DNA of 64,000 bases from Temnothorax longispinosus (lineage: Eukaryota; Arthropoda; Insecta; Hymenoptera; Formicidae): NCBI RefSeq assembly GCF_030848805.1, contig NC_092361.1:18993406-19057405 (forward strand), in the 5' to 3' direction. The position numbers and the translations under genes were made by a program. Position 1 is the stretch's first letter. Each line of letters opens with the position of its first letter. Positions 32,580 through 45,649 of this stretch are shown here, piece after piece. Below the pieces are notes generated by a model that did no database searches, had not been told where the DNA came from, and worked only from the letters and a program-made list of their open reading frames with translations.

Positions 32580-34330
32580 ATTTCGGCGCGCCGTTGTACG
32601 AAAAAGTCTATCACCATGCTATCATTCGCGCCAACGCGCAACGACGCCAATAATATTTGAAATTATTTAAATGGAGCCGGAGCCGCGGCTGTTTATAATT
32701 TACCCCCACTCCGTCCCCACCATTCGTGTTGCCGCGGCGCGCGGCGACCTGTGACGTCATTATATGGCGCGCCGAGACTCGAGCAGGTAATAGGCAGGAG
32801 GTCAGGCAGGTGAGCGAGCCGTTCCGTGCGTCGTCGTAGGTATTTCTCGAGGCGCGATTGCGAAAAACAAGAGAGACATTGAACGCAATCACCCCCTTAT
32901 TACGATCATGATAATCGTTCGTCGATCCGCGTTAACTAATGCGCGTAATGATGGATTTTGCGTACCGCGACGACCGCTTATTGAATACTCCGATATTTTG
33001 GACAGTTTATTCGTCGAAACGGGAGATTCGGGAAGCACTGCTTCGTCGCGATATCATGATAAGTAACTTATATTTAACGACGCTTGGATGTGAATGAAAT
33101 ATACGTCGCGTCTCGCTCTCTGGATTTCTCAACGGCGTAAAAAAAAAACTTGCTCGCGATTTTCGGAATGAGAGTTGCGGAGATGATACGAGTCGAGTAA
33201 TTCAAGAAAACAGTAACGTATCGTTTATTAATCGTATTAAAATGTATTTCATATATATGCTTAATTGATACGTGTTGATTGTGATATTTGAACGATTTAT
33301 ATTTAGCCATTGATCTCTCCTCCATCTTGATTCGATTTTATTAACCGCGTCGGCATGAAGTTGGCAACGATACTTTTGAATCGTTTGCTCATTAACGCCA
33401 CGGAGCTGACGGAGCACGGAACGGTCGAGCGGAACGGAGCTCCGAGTCTCGGGCGAGTCGCGACGCGTCCAATTAGTAAGTCTCGTTGTAAATTTCGCGT
33501 TTTAATGTTCGCCAGCCGCGTAACGTAAATTCGAAGTTTGCTAAAATTTCCGTGCTAAGCCCGTAAGTTATAATTTGCGAGACGTGCGTCGTGAGAGGAT
33601 CGCAACTTGGCGCGTTCGCCCTTTGATCGTTCGTGTTTCATTCTACCGCGTATCGCTATGACGAAGAAACTTGTATGTCGCGATTCTCGTGTTCGTAACG
33701 ATTGTGTGCGCGTATTTTCGCGAGTGAGCGCTGCGTGAGTGTCGCCGTGAAAGAACACTGAACAGTCAACAGGAGCGATCGGAGCGATGGAAGGAGGAGA
33801 GCGGCAGAGGAGAAGGAGGAACAAAGTGAGTATAATTTATCATTTATTATCATCGATATACTGCATACAGTGCGATACTTATGCGGCTCGAATGCTATCA
33901 AGTCGCTTGTTTCCCGCGTTTCCCGCGAAGAGAGAGTATCTCGATCGAGACTGGTCGAGAACTGAATTATTTCACTTACCGACTGTGCCAACGGTAGTTC
34001 GTTACCCACCGGTAGTTTCAGTATCGCCGTCGGTAAGGTGTGCTGCGCGTTTGGTTGGCACACTTGGCGACTTCGCGTGCCTTCAGTTTCGTCGACGCAA
34101 CGACAGGGAGAGTTACCGGTTACAGGTCGTTTATTCATGCCTTTGTTTGTATTTACGTTTAAATCGCGCGTGTGTCGTGTCATGTGTTGAATTACGTTTA
34201 AATCGCGTTTAATAGTGCCTCAATCGCGCAAATATCTTCGAAAGTCGTTATAGCCAGTTCGAGCCACTGCTTTCGATGTAGAACGCGTGCTGAACAACAA
34301 CGCGCATTTCCTTCGGTGAGTGATACTCCA
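32580..34330 (+). promoter_or_regulatory. CpG-rich promoter-like region of a downstream gene
   Basis: GC/CpG content rises sharply against the AT-rich surroundings. It contains a full CRE palindrome TGACGTCA (32752-32759) followed at once by TATATGG, several GGCGCGCC sites, a consensus donor GGCAG|GTGAGC at 32810, an ATG exon at 33787 with donor AAA|GTGAGT, and a further donor TTCG|GTGAGT at 34316. Together these suggest one or more transcription starts of a plus-strand gene running to the right. No start site can be fixed without RNA data. Confidence 0.45.
33787..33825 (+). CDS. Candidate first coding exon (1A) of unrecognised plus-strand gene
   Basis: An ATG in good context (gcgATGG) opens MEGGERQRRRRNK and runs to the donor AACAAA|GTGAGT at 33826 in phase 0. 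It sits in a CpG-rich promoter-like block. It joins in phase to the exon at 44994 to give a basic N-terminus followed by SHCWYMAAEDPAVG. I do not recognise the product. The exon is short, so the call rests on the start context, donor, and phase fit with two later exons. Confidence 0.35.
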
Positions 34331-35363
34331 CTCCTACTCGGTTAAAGAATAATATAATAATGGCGTAGTGTTTATTTTCGTGCAAATTAGAGAATGATGT
34401 TTTAATTAATCGCATAAAGAGGAAAGATTGATGTAAAACCGCGAATTACTGAAACGTATACGTATATCACGATATTATGTGTAATGGACGGATGCAATTG
34501 AAGTTACAAAATTTACATGTGTACGTTGACATATAAAGGTAACCTAAAAAACTCCTCTGGTTTTTTGTATTAAAAATAATACATAAGAAAAGTACTTAAT
34601 GAATTAGCATATATTATCTGATCGAAGCTACGTGCGTTATAATGCAAATAATAACTTGTGCATTACCAATTATTCTATCATAAAACAATTCATAGAAGTG
34701 TTCTCTAATTCGAAAACCATATGATTGTTTTTAGATTCTCTGATAATACGATAAGAAAAAAGGTAATCCCGTACAAGGCATTAATAGCCGTCCTATTAAT
34801 AAACGAAGCAGAATCGCGGGCAGACACATAATATTTTTTAACCTATCAAAATTCATTATTTATTTAAAACTATGCCTAATTATTATGTAAACTTTTTCGT
34901 ATATCACTGGATTCACTTCAGGCTAATTTCTCCTCGACTGGATATAAAATAACAGAAACGAAAAAGAATACGTTAATAAAAATTTGAACGTCGTCGAGAC
35001 AGGCAATAATTTTTTGTAGACGACAATTACGTCTATAAAGAAACGAACGTCTCGTCTCGACGTGTGTGTCGTTGAATATCAAACATAATTCGAAGAGATT
35101 CGCGAATGTGCAAACAAGCGCGGCGAAAGACCGTGATAAACGTGACTGATCGAGGGATGCGGTTTTCGGCGCATCGGAAAACTTTATTGTTGTAATCCCG
35201 CGGCGTCGATAAACCCATTAACCGCGCGTCGCGCGTAATGTATGCGACGGAACGTAATAAAAATCGACTTACACGCCGGCCGCCCCGCGCACACGTTTCC
35301 ATCGGCCCGGCACCCTTTTCGGTGTCGCTAAAAGTTTAATCAAAGTCAGATTAGCCGAGCCCA

Positions 35364-35433
35364 CCCCTCCTCTCCTCTCCTCTCCTCGTCTCGTCTTCTC
35401 TCCTCTCTTTCCTTTCCTCTTTCCTCTCCTCCC
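35364..35433. repeat. Imperfect (CTCTC)n / TC-rich tract
   Basis: About 70 bases of pyrimidine-only repeats with pentamer periodicity. Confidence 0.85.
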
Positions 35434-35975
35434 CTACTTCCACGACACCGGGGGTGCAAGACTCGGGGATCCACGGACCCGGTTTTATTAAACGGGACTT
35501 GATTAGGGGTTGCCAAGATCCTTTCAGAGTTTGTTTTCAACTGGTTTTCACGACGGCGCTTTCATTACGCGCGTTTCACATAATTGACGCGATCGTTCGC
35601 CCGTGGAGGCGTGAAGGGGAAAAACTCTGGCCACTCGCCCTCTTGGATCTCTCATTTTTATTTGCGGCGATCGCTCCTGCCTTCGCGGATCCTGCGATTT
35701 GTTGCCAAATTTCTTTCTTCTCCGCGGAAAATAAATACCACTGAAACTGTTGCATGAATCTATTTGAATTCACATTGTAGGGATAATTAGAGAAATACTA
35801 ACGTGTTTTTATATTGCTCTATTAGCTGTTTCAAATAAAGAACTTTTTATTAATACCTAAAAATGTAGTGAAATTATAAATCCGATAGATATTAGGAGCG
35901 AGAAGTTTAAATAATATAGTTAATTACGAATATTTTATGCATTTCGATACCGTTGTTATTAATCCTTTTGAATAT

Positions 35976-36141
35976 GCGAACCTATTTCGGAACAGCACCT
36001 ATTTCGGAGCACTTTAATTTGTTTCATGTTAGTCGTCACGTAATTTCAAATTTTGATATTGGTGACAAAGAGCATCATAATGTTCCGTAATGAGAAAAAT
36101 TCAAGTATTCCGAAATAGCTGTTGTTCCGAAATAGGTTCGC
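35976..36141. mobile_element. Short inverted-repeat element (MITE-like, 166 bp)
   Basis: The left arm GCGAACCTATTTCGGAACA matches the reverse complement of the right arm. Similarity continues for about 30 bases in each arm (second half CACCTATTTCGGA versus ACAGCTATTTCGGA). Each arm itself carries two copies of CTATTTCGGA. TA dinucleotides are found just outside both ends, which would suit a Tc1/mariner-type nonautonomous element. No coding capacity. Confidence 0.8.
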
Positions 36142-39100
36142 TTACCCTATACACTGTTAACGTTCAATAAAACGGTCCAAAATGCGCAAGACAAACTCGC
36201 GAGTTTCGTTAAATCGAGAAAAATTTATAATTCACAATGAATAATAATCGGTCTGGCGCGTGGTAACGAGCGCTTTCTGATGATATGCAATTCAGGACAC
36301 GTATAACTTCGGATCGGAAGCGCGATAACGACCTCTGGTAAAGACACAATGATTAAGGGACAGCTTGCTAGAGACACATTTAGGCATTCGTGCGGGGTGG
36401 CTGGGAAGTGATTCAATCTCCGCGTAATCCTTGTAATCTCGAGGGTATATCTCCGTGCTCCCGTGACCCGCCCTAGGGAAAAGTACGGAACTTGATCCCA
36501 ATCCAGAAGTATTTACGCGCGATCATTGCTTTCGATCATCGTGACAGCGCCAATGCGGCTTTTGACACGCTCCGGCTTTTGGAATCTATTATGCTATGAT
36601 TATGCGGCTGTTTTTAACGAGCCTCGAAATAAGCCTATTATTTGCGAATAAGCCTCTCTTAATCGCAACAGTAAAAATGGTGAGAAAAACACGCAATTCC
36701 TCCGAACGTGAAATGTGAACAGTAATTCGTTTAACGCCCACAAAATATTATTCACTTTTAAAATGTGTAGACATATAGGTGTATCGTATTATTTTTATTG
36801 TTTAAAAGATCAAAGAGTAAGAACTTTTCTAGAACTAATATTTCGAAAGAACTTACGATCAATCTCTTACGGGAGACTAATCGCTTCGTGCACCTTACGC
36901 ATATTTTATGCCAGACATGACTATCCATTGTATGTAACGCGCTATTTTTCATACTGTTATTTACCGACATTTATTGCTCTCTTTTGCTGGATGTATCTTT
37001 CATGCACTTTGTGTGAATTATTGTTTGAAGTCATTGAATGCAACTACTTCCATTAACGCGCTTGTCTCTGATTAGAAGGCAAATATGAATGGAGAATAAC
37101 CAACCTATGTTCTTTCAACCTAGCTCGCTATGAAACATCGAATGAACATGGGTTGGCCATCTTTCCTGTATAGCCATCTTACCCGAGTTTACCCTAATGA
37201 TCATTTAATACATGTAATGTATAATCGATTTTCCTTGTTTTATGTGTGCATTCCTTTATTATAATTATAGTTATTATAGTCATTATTTTATGTATAAATT
37301 TTCTACATTTTTTACAAAATAATTTTAATATATGGCTGAAGTGACAGTTATTTTATTTATTTTAAACTCTGATATACAGGTAGATTTTTAAATAAATTAT
37401 TTCTTTTTACATATTTATCGTATTATGTATTACATATAGTATTAGTTTCTTTAGTAATTATCTTTGTGATAACGTAATGACTGCAAACATGAATTCTAAC
37501 TTAGTTTCTATGGAATGAGAACAATTTTTAAGTATTTCCGCGTTCGTAAGTAAACCAAAATACAAAGAGTATTTGCACAAAGTGCAAATGTACTTCGCGA
37601 AAGAGATGAATACCAGTAGGGGTTGGTATATAACCGCGCAATAACAACCCTTCGGGAGCGGAGGTTGACGCAGTGCCGGCAGTGTTTACGTTGAGGGGTT
37701 GTACAGGCGACTCCCTCCGCCCCCCGGTCTGGCTTAACGCTAATGAATCTGATTTGCATCTGATCCCGAACGGCCTTCGATTCATCCTCGAAGTCTCCGG
37801 ATGAATTATTTAAAGACGTTAGTCCTCCTTGGACGTCGATAATTGATTATACAATATATGTTTTCGATGCATCCAATACATATTATCTTATCATTGTTGA
37901 TCGAATGCAATAATATACTTCGAAGTTCCTGCGTTATATACTATATATTTATATATATATTGAATATATTATTAATTATTTTTTATTATTATTACCATGT
38001 AATTGATTTTGTTAATGAATTTGGAGATAATTTTCCTGTTGGAAGAAATTAATAAATTAATAAATAAATTTTAAATACTAAATTTGTTATAATATAAAGA
38101 GCCAGAATACAGATTTGAGACTTCAAGCAGGTTCTTTTCTCAACAGAATTGGCAAAATGTTTAACGATGACAGTTAAGAAATTGCGATAAATAATAGCCG
38201 GCCGTCAAATCTCTCGAAAAAATGTGCTAGCCATAAAATTACCTTATGGTTTCAGTCGATTATTTTTGCGGCAAAAACAGCAGCATCCGATATTACATCG
38301 ACGTGTACGCATCGTTCGCTCGTGCACTGTCCAATTTAAAATATTGCGAGCATCAAGGAGAACGAATGATCTTATTTAAGAAAGTAGGTCGAGTGGCTTC
38401 ATCGGTCAATTGTGCCCCTTCGTCGGATTTCACTTTGCAATCGTCAGAGATGTATTACGTGACGGACGGAGTCGTGGTTATTTGACGTTTCACGAATAGC
38501 GTCGCTTTGTACAGATTTGTCGTGAGACTGTTGAAAAATGAACGTTCGATCGGCCATCAGTTCCGTTCAACCAAGGGTCTTCGATGCAGGTCGATTGTTA
38601 TATTCGTTATTATCAAAATTCCCTACGGTGTTACGGCAAAGCGATTAACTGGCGTTAAGTAGAATTTATGTAAATTTCCAATTTTTTGATGGAATTTTTA
38701 AACTTATTGTTAGAGATTGTGACAATAGATTCAACTTGATTCTCATGTCAAGTTTGTTGGTCAGGTAGGTCCGTGTTGGGCAAAATACCTTTTAGGCATA
38801 TCCGTGTCGGTCTACCTTCACAATCGTATCATTTGCCGGGATGCGAAACGAAAACTTCATCCTTCAGTTGGAAAAACACCGCGATGCATTCTTTGAGGAA
38901 CAAGGATGGTCGAGCGAGCAAGGAGGAACGAGATCGTCTTCGCACGCGTTTTACAATGCCCGCGCTCGTGCGCGTCTCGCCGCAGCGGGCGAATAATAAT
39001 TGCGCAAGGGTAACTACACGGGCGCACCTAGATACTTAGCGTCGTTATTTATCGCTTCGTTTTCTCGCTTTATTTTTCCCTCTCGCTCCAGGAGAAGATC

Positions 39101-39986
39101 GCGCGCGAACATAGGTCAAGGGAACTTACGACCGTCCGACGATTCTCTGCCGAATGAACGATTTTAGGAGAAATAAAAGTGAAACGCGCCGGTTTACTCA
39201 CGGTTGAGTTACACGCGATACAGAACGCAAATTTATATGTTTTCTCACACGCCGCGGTTTCTCGCTTGTGTGAGCTAAATCTTCGGTATACCGCTTTGCT
39301 TGTACGTCTTAGAATTATAGGACGGTTCCTCCATAAGTCGCCAGAAACAAAAATATGTGACAGCACGTACCATACTAATTTACAATCAAATTATACTATA
39401 CTGAAAAGGTACTGGATCTTCAAACATATTTTTAAAATTATATGTGTAAAAAAACTTACAAGCAGAAGCCGTAAAATCTTGTCAAACTAGAATTTTTGTA
39501 ATATTAGATTATGCAAGCGAAGATCCTAAATGAAATTGTACAAAAACTTGCGAAGTTCATAAATATCACTCGCATCAGTTACATTACTTATTGATCATCT
39601 TTTTCCCTCGCAATGGCGACATCAATAATACGCTTGAGAATATTTTACCCGTGGGAAAATAAAAAGTATATGTATACTTTTCCGTAATATTGTTCCGCAA
39701 TCAAGCTATCACGTCGGATATATTTATGTACACGCCGCCTAACGCGACGATAATTTCAAAAATATATGTAATGCAGAACGTTGACGTTTAGACTTAAACT
39801 TTCTCTTCTTTCGTTGGGGATCGAGCTTGCAATATTAATACGCGACACAACGTCAATGAGATCAACGGCGCACGTGTGCCGGGATGACTTTGGAATTAAA
39901 TATGACGGCGCAAACGAGCAGTTTAGCCCCCGAAGCGTTTGCACGAGGGGGTACAGAGTTTGCGCGATTTTATTTACTTAGGACAG

Positions 39987-39992
39987 TCTCTG

Positions 39993-40027
<35 letters not shown>

Positions 40028-40036
40028 TTCTCTTTT
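39987..40036. repeat. (TC)n microsatellite
   Basis: About 50 bases of TC repeats with few interruptions. Confidence 0.9.
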
Positions 40037-43000
40037 TGCCCACCCGTATATACGAGAAATTCACGTTTGTAGAACGCGGTGAATAACGCGCGACGGTAAA
40101 AAGCGGTCGCGCGTTGTTGGCGGAAGATAATACGTTGATCTTCCACGCGCAATCGCAGATAGCATGGGGCGATGGGGGACTTTGACAACACGTGACTCGA
40201 CGACGGATTAAAATTGCGGTGGGTCAGCACAACTTTTCTCATTTGGTCGCGGCGCCTGACATGTAGGATTACATCGTGTATAATTCAATAGATTCAATGG
40301 CATTATTAAATCGCGAAACGTCATAAATAAGATCGAATAACCAGTCGGAGAGGCAATGATCGCTGAATATTGATGAATACCAATCGCACGCTTTTTACAT
40401 CGTTTATGCTACTGAGAATGAAAAAATTGCACATAATGCGACAACGCAGAGTAACAAAATCTTTTATTATTACTGCTAGGTAATTTATTAAAAACTTACT
40501 TTTTATTAAATTTTTATTCGCTAAAGAAAATATCCTGATGAAAAGAAATAGTATATTTAAAAAATATAGATATATGTCTATATAATACTCGTATAAGTAA
40601 TCAATTATAGTATATTTACATTCATGTAAGAGCTTAGAATATATCACAGGCACAGATCAGCCCCCGAAAGAGATAAACTTTCCTCGAAGAAGGTAGGATT
40701 TACCAGAGTCGCATAACGATCAAGTTGTCAAGAGCGCGATTATTCGTTTCCAGTTCATAAACTCTCAGAGTGCACAATGGTGGCTAACTAGGCGTGGTTC
40801 GGTTTGAGGAGGGTCACCTGGTATATTATGCGTTGTGTATACGCGTATATCCGAGCGGGTATACGCGTATATACCAACTCACTCGAGGTTTCACACCCTG
40901 CAACATCTCTGACAGGTTGATATTCCGCTATACGGATGTAACGCGTGTCAAAAGCGTCGAGATTCCTTGTCACGACACTGATGCACGGAATCACCGAAAG
41001 AAGGTTTGAAATGGTCATAATCAAGGGTCCGATTACGCGCTCATGCTATTTTCTTCCAGCCACTTTTTTTTGGCAACAACATAGCTAACAAACCTTCTAG
41101 TTCGATCGCTCGATTGCAAGGTTTCTCTTTCGATCAAAATTTCGATGTCTCATGACAAAAAATCTATTATATATTTATAACAGATAATTAAATTATATAT
41201 AAATCCTAGAGGACACTCCATCACTCAGAGTGATGTGTTTTGTGTTGGTATTGTTTCATAAATATTCATAACTACGTCTTATAACTCCCGGTCGACATTC
41301 ATCTTATCCCATCTTATCCCTCGCGACGAAGAGTCGCCTTAATTACGCGTACAATATAGAAGGAAAGACAGGGTATGTGTGAGTGTGCGTGTATATGCGG
41401 GCGCGCGCGACCAGTACCAATATGGAATTCGATTTCAACCCGACGTGGTGTAGTTGACTCGGATCAACTGCGGCTGCAGCCTCGTCCGCAGGTTCTCCTA
41501 CTTTCCCGGTCAAAGTTGTTATCCGGATTCTCATCTCCACTATTCCGCGCGTATTTCGCACGCGTGTGTGCGTGCGCGTACGTATACATACGCCGACAAA
41601 GTGACAAGCCTTATCTGACTCACGAGATCTCGATAGTAGGGTGATGTATATGCGTGGGCGTGGCAACTCCAAGGACCAAATTATAGTCTCGCGACGGAGG
41701 TAGAGGATGCCACTAGGATAGGGAGGGACAGGGAATTCCATCTCTCGTGGACCCCCGATCATCCCGTTTTTCCCCTCTCTTCTTGCCCCTTTTTACACTT
41801 ATTTACGCGCTGTTTGTCTCTTTTTCTCCTCGACCACCTTGTACCACCTCCTCGTTCTCTCGTTTCGGTTGTCTGCCATTGTTTGTCCGATGACAGGTGA
41901 GCTTGCTCTCGGACAAAATCGTGAGCGGTTGGCTCGCGTTTTCCTTTTATTTTAAAGTCGTGATTTTACACCCAAATCGCTTGTATAAAAGAATTTTAAA
42001 TTAGGGAGAATTTACTTCTCTCTATTATGCTGGACATTGATCTGCGTTGAAATAAATCGAGATATCTTTGAGCCGAGTGACTTTGAAAAGTTTATTTAAC
42101 GCTGTTTGAGAATTATAGATAATTTACAAGCATACTATTATAATTTTAATTGAGTTAGCGTAAACGCAAGGGACCGCAAAAGGACAATCTATCTACCGCT
42201 GTTTCAGACATGATGCAAAAACCTGTTAGCCTCGTTCTTTCTTACCGGGAGATATACATATACCGCACGCCAAATGAATGCATTTGTTCGTATGATATTA
42301 CTGATGAAACTATTATAAATACTTCTCTTACTTTGAAACGTGTATTTTAATTGCGCATATATGTGTGTAATATTACTTCGTTGTGTAATTATACATCGTG
42401 AAACATGATACTTAGCTCTCACTTCTATCGGGTGTTACGTATGCGGCAACTCGTATTATGTAAATATCATTCGAGTCATGATTATTATTTTATTTTTATA
42501 ATTGTTATGTACGTTGTCGAAAAGATACGCATCAATTGACAGGATCTAATGTAATACGAGATAAAAATTTCACGTTTGCACTTAAATTAAATAAAATTCT
42601 CGTGTTTATTTCAAGTGAAAAAGTAATTTTTGTATAATCGCTTATCTATAAATGCTTTTAAAGGCATTGCTAATTTTTGCCAAATTTTAACTTATTAAAC
42701 CGTATTAAACTTATTTATTTGAGTTTAAGAAAACCTTTCAGAGGATTAAAGAAACCGGCATTTTCCGTTTTACTTCAGTCTGATTCGCTCATCTGTAAAT
42801 TCGTTTCAGGATCTTTCTTTTGGCCTTTTTGGGTAACCGGCTTACGGAGTTTCGTCTTTTCAATTCTTTTCTGGCGTTGAGAAATTGTTGTTTCGTGCTG
42901 ATGCAGATTGGCAAAGGAAATTTTTTAGGAATCTTTACAATGTTCACATTCATGACGGCGACTTTGTCGCCAACCTGTTGTAGAACCACTGATTCCTTTT

Positions 43001-44377
43001 GACATGACAAAGTAAAGAAGATTCTAGCTTTAAAATCTCTAATACTTATGTGATTTTGTGAAAATATATGTGCGGATGTTTATAAATCTGACTTTCATTC
43101 ATAGATATTTAACTGTACGATTTTTTATTCTATAGTAAATGGCAAATGAAAAATTCTGTTTTGAAAAATTTACGTAGGTGACGGATTAGTTAAAATATTT
43201 GAATTCGAAATACTATTAGTAGATCTCTCTACGGTCATAGAAAAATACTTTTGATAGGCGATAGTTTAAAGAATTATTGATTTTCTTAGAAGATGAGATC
43301 ATAATGAGAAGTCTATACATTAGACTGTTATCTTCAGGCCATACAAATATGAAATATTCTACAATAACTTTTTCTTTCTTTTTGTTTCATCAAATTGTAG
43401 GAAACCTTGTATGCAAGTATTGCCTTTCTGTATAGGAAATCCTTGAAAATGCGTGTTTTATGTTGTATTCATATATTCATAAACAATTATTTTGAGACTT
43501 TTATGCACGATGCTCCGATATATTTTATTTCGATATTTTTGCAGAATCTGTCTGTTTTACATGTCAGTTGCTGAATTGTTATTGGTCCTTTGTGTACAAG
43601 CGATTTGCCTAAATGGTTCGGTTTGACTCTACCCTCACAAAGTAACCATTTTAAAGACAGACAAAGTGGTCATTCTTCCTATCGAGTTAGCTTTCTGAGA
43701 TTATAAGGATTTCATTCTTTTGCAACTCTTTCAAAGCGTGACCGCTTCCTTAGGAATGCGCAGACTGTATTTTTCTATTGAACACGCCCAGACTTTGCTT
43801 ATTTTTCTAAGGATCGCTAAAAATCAAAGATTTATTCTACCATTTATTATCGTCTTTTCAAATATTCCCACAACATAGTGCAGGTCATATAATAAAATCG
43901 TATTTTATAATTATTTATGATATTTGTGAACATCAGTTTTCTAATTATATATGTTTTGGATGTTCATTTTTTACACATTTTTGAGATAGGAAAAAATTTG
44001 TATATAAATTTCATAATAAAAAATGAAAATAAATTTCTATATCATAACATTCTATTTATATAAAAAATGTACCATTTTATTTTCCGTGTCATAATATAAT
44101 ATAGTATACAAAATAAAGTTTGTTTAGATATAAAATAACGTTATTAGAAATATATGAGCAATCGCACGCGCAGATTAATTGCAAAAGACGAATATAGACA
44201 AAGAATACGCTTTAGTTTCACATTGACGCGATTTCCAAGAAATCGCATTTCGATCTAACGTTAATTGAACAGCAGTATATTTTCGGATTTGAATATTGCG
44301 ATATCTCATAGAAATGTAAAAGCTAGAAGAGACCGAACGAGATAAACGAGAAATGTGCAACAGGCGTGAATGAAACA

Positions 44378-44411
44378 ATGGCGGGCCACGTGTCGACCAA
44401 TAGCAGAAGAG
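44378..44411 (+). CDS. Candidate alternative first coding exon (1B) of the same plus-strand gene
   Basis: An ATG in favourable context (aaacaATGG) reads MAGHVSTNSRR to the donor AAGAG|GTGAGG at 44412, phase 1. It cannot join the exon at 44994 (phase 0) but joins the exon at 45589 exactly, giving a Gly at the junction. This would make it an alternative start that skips 44994-45033. Product not recognised. Confidence 0.3.
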
Positions 44412-44993
44412 GTGAGGAGCCTACTCGAGTACGATTCTCAGTTAGGTGGAGCCTCTCACGATCCATGTGATTTCTCGATCCTTCGCCTCGTAGATTGTCT
44501 ATCTTTAGCGTTGAAGAAAGACCGGAATCTTTTTATCGGAAGAAACTTGATTTCAACTTTTTATCTCACATATTTTTGCTTCTTATTCAATTATGAACAT
44601 AAGATATTTGACAAACGAAACATATAATTCATTTTTAGATAAAATCTTATCGTTTTTCTTATCCGGATGGAATTGTTATCATCCTCATCTGACGATATCA
44701 CACGTTTTAGAAGTCATATTTGTAAGAACGTAATTCTTCGAGCGATGTTATTTATCAAAACTGCCGAGCACTGAGAGCAATTTCTCTTTCCTTCATAATC
44801 ACGCGAATAAAACGAATGACATGCTATTATTTAAAAAGTATGAGGTTGGCATTGTGTAAAGGCCACGCGTGAAGACATTGTCTTATCGTTCGACCGACCG
44901 GTATGCACGACGATGTAATTGATCGATATCAAGGGGCACATCACCGGCAGATGTTCGAACGCGCCCTCACCTCCATCTGTCTCTTTCATAAAG

Positions 44994-45033
44994 TCCCACT
45001 GTTGGTATATGGCGGCGGAGGACCCTGCGGTGG
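44994..45033 (+). CDS. Candidate exon 2 of unrecognised plus-strand gene
   Basis: The strong pyrimidine tract and acceptor ctgtctctttcataaag|TCC precede SHCWYMAAEDPAVG, with donor GGTGG|GTGAGT at 45034, phase 0 to 1. It joins 33787-33825 upstream and 45589-45649 downstream in phase. An upstream AG (ccggcag, start 44951) would extend the exon but needs phase 2. On the opposite strand a rival micro-exon can also be read here (acceptor ccaccgcag, donor GGAG|GTGAGG), so strand is not certain. Confidence 0.35.
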
Positions 45034-45588
45034 GTGAGTGTACACATACCTGCATTACGTACTATATATACATATATCACATGTGTGATTTGTTACATTT
45101 TATACAATGTATATATTGAACCTCTCTCTTTATATTGCTACGAATAAGACTGAAAATGTAAATAGCCTTCCTTGATTCTGAAAACAAGTAAAATTATTAT
45201 TATACGGTATACGTAATTATTGTAGAATACGCAGATAACATGCTCCAGTAATTTTCTGATAAATTCGATGGAGTATTTTAGAACACGCGGTTCTTTATAA
45301 GCCAGTGAATCACAGTGAATCTAAAAAGATTCGAGATTGATCAATTTATTTATATTTTTCACCTTTATACGCACCAGCGTTATTACTTGTCAAAAAATAC
45401 CGTGCTAAAAAGCGCTCGCCCTTGTAGATTTTTCTGTAACGCGCCGATATAAATGGATCATTAGGAGAGAAACGTTCGCGATATGACATGAACAAATCTC
45501 GATAAAAAGCAATATCGAGCGGGGTGTCTTCGTTTTTCGTTTTATTTCAAGCGCGGCGGAACGAATTTAGCGGCATTTCGAATTGCAG

Positions 45589-45649
45589 GAGCACCCAGTA
45601 GATTCGCGCACGATCAACGCGACGCCTCGTACACCTCGGGACCAAGTAG
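45589..45649 (+). CDS. Candidate exon 3 of unrecognised plus-strand gene
   Basis: The acceptor is cgaattgcag|GA. The split Gly leads to APSRFAHDQRDASYTSGPSR, ending AGTAG|GTATAC at 45650, phase 2. It accepts phase 1 from both candidate upstream exons (44411 and 45033). A possible continuation begins at 61470 after tttttgtgaagag, reading YNGFGGDGSSISNLTGRRAR in phase, but with no clear donor. I do not recognise the protein. Confidence 0.35.

Larger units (their letters stand above)
34331..44377. other. Probable long intron or intergenic region
   Basis: About 10 kb, mostly AT-rich, without a convincing coding exon. It contains a small inverted-repeat element (35976-36141), TC-rich repeats (35364-35433 and 39987-40036), and a short promoter-like stretch near 41800-41890 ending at the donor GACAG|GTGAGC (41897). 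If exon 1A at 33787 is real, this is its first intron. Confidence 0.5.

Noticed and set aside
41343..41762. Minus-strand 139-codon ORF with THTHT-type runs
   Set aside because: It runs through a GT/CA and CG alternating tract with low-complexity output and no start or splice support.
44964..45020. Minus-strand 54-base micro-exon (SSAAIYQQWDFMKETDG) with AG acceptor and GTGAGG donor
   Set aside because: The plus strand gives a better polypyrimidine tract and phase fit with two neighbouring exons. Kept only as a rival reading.
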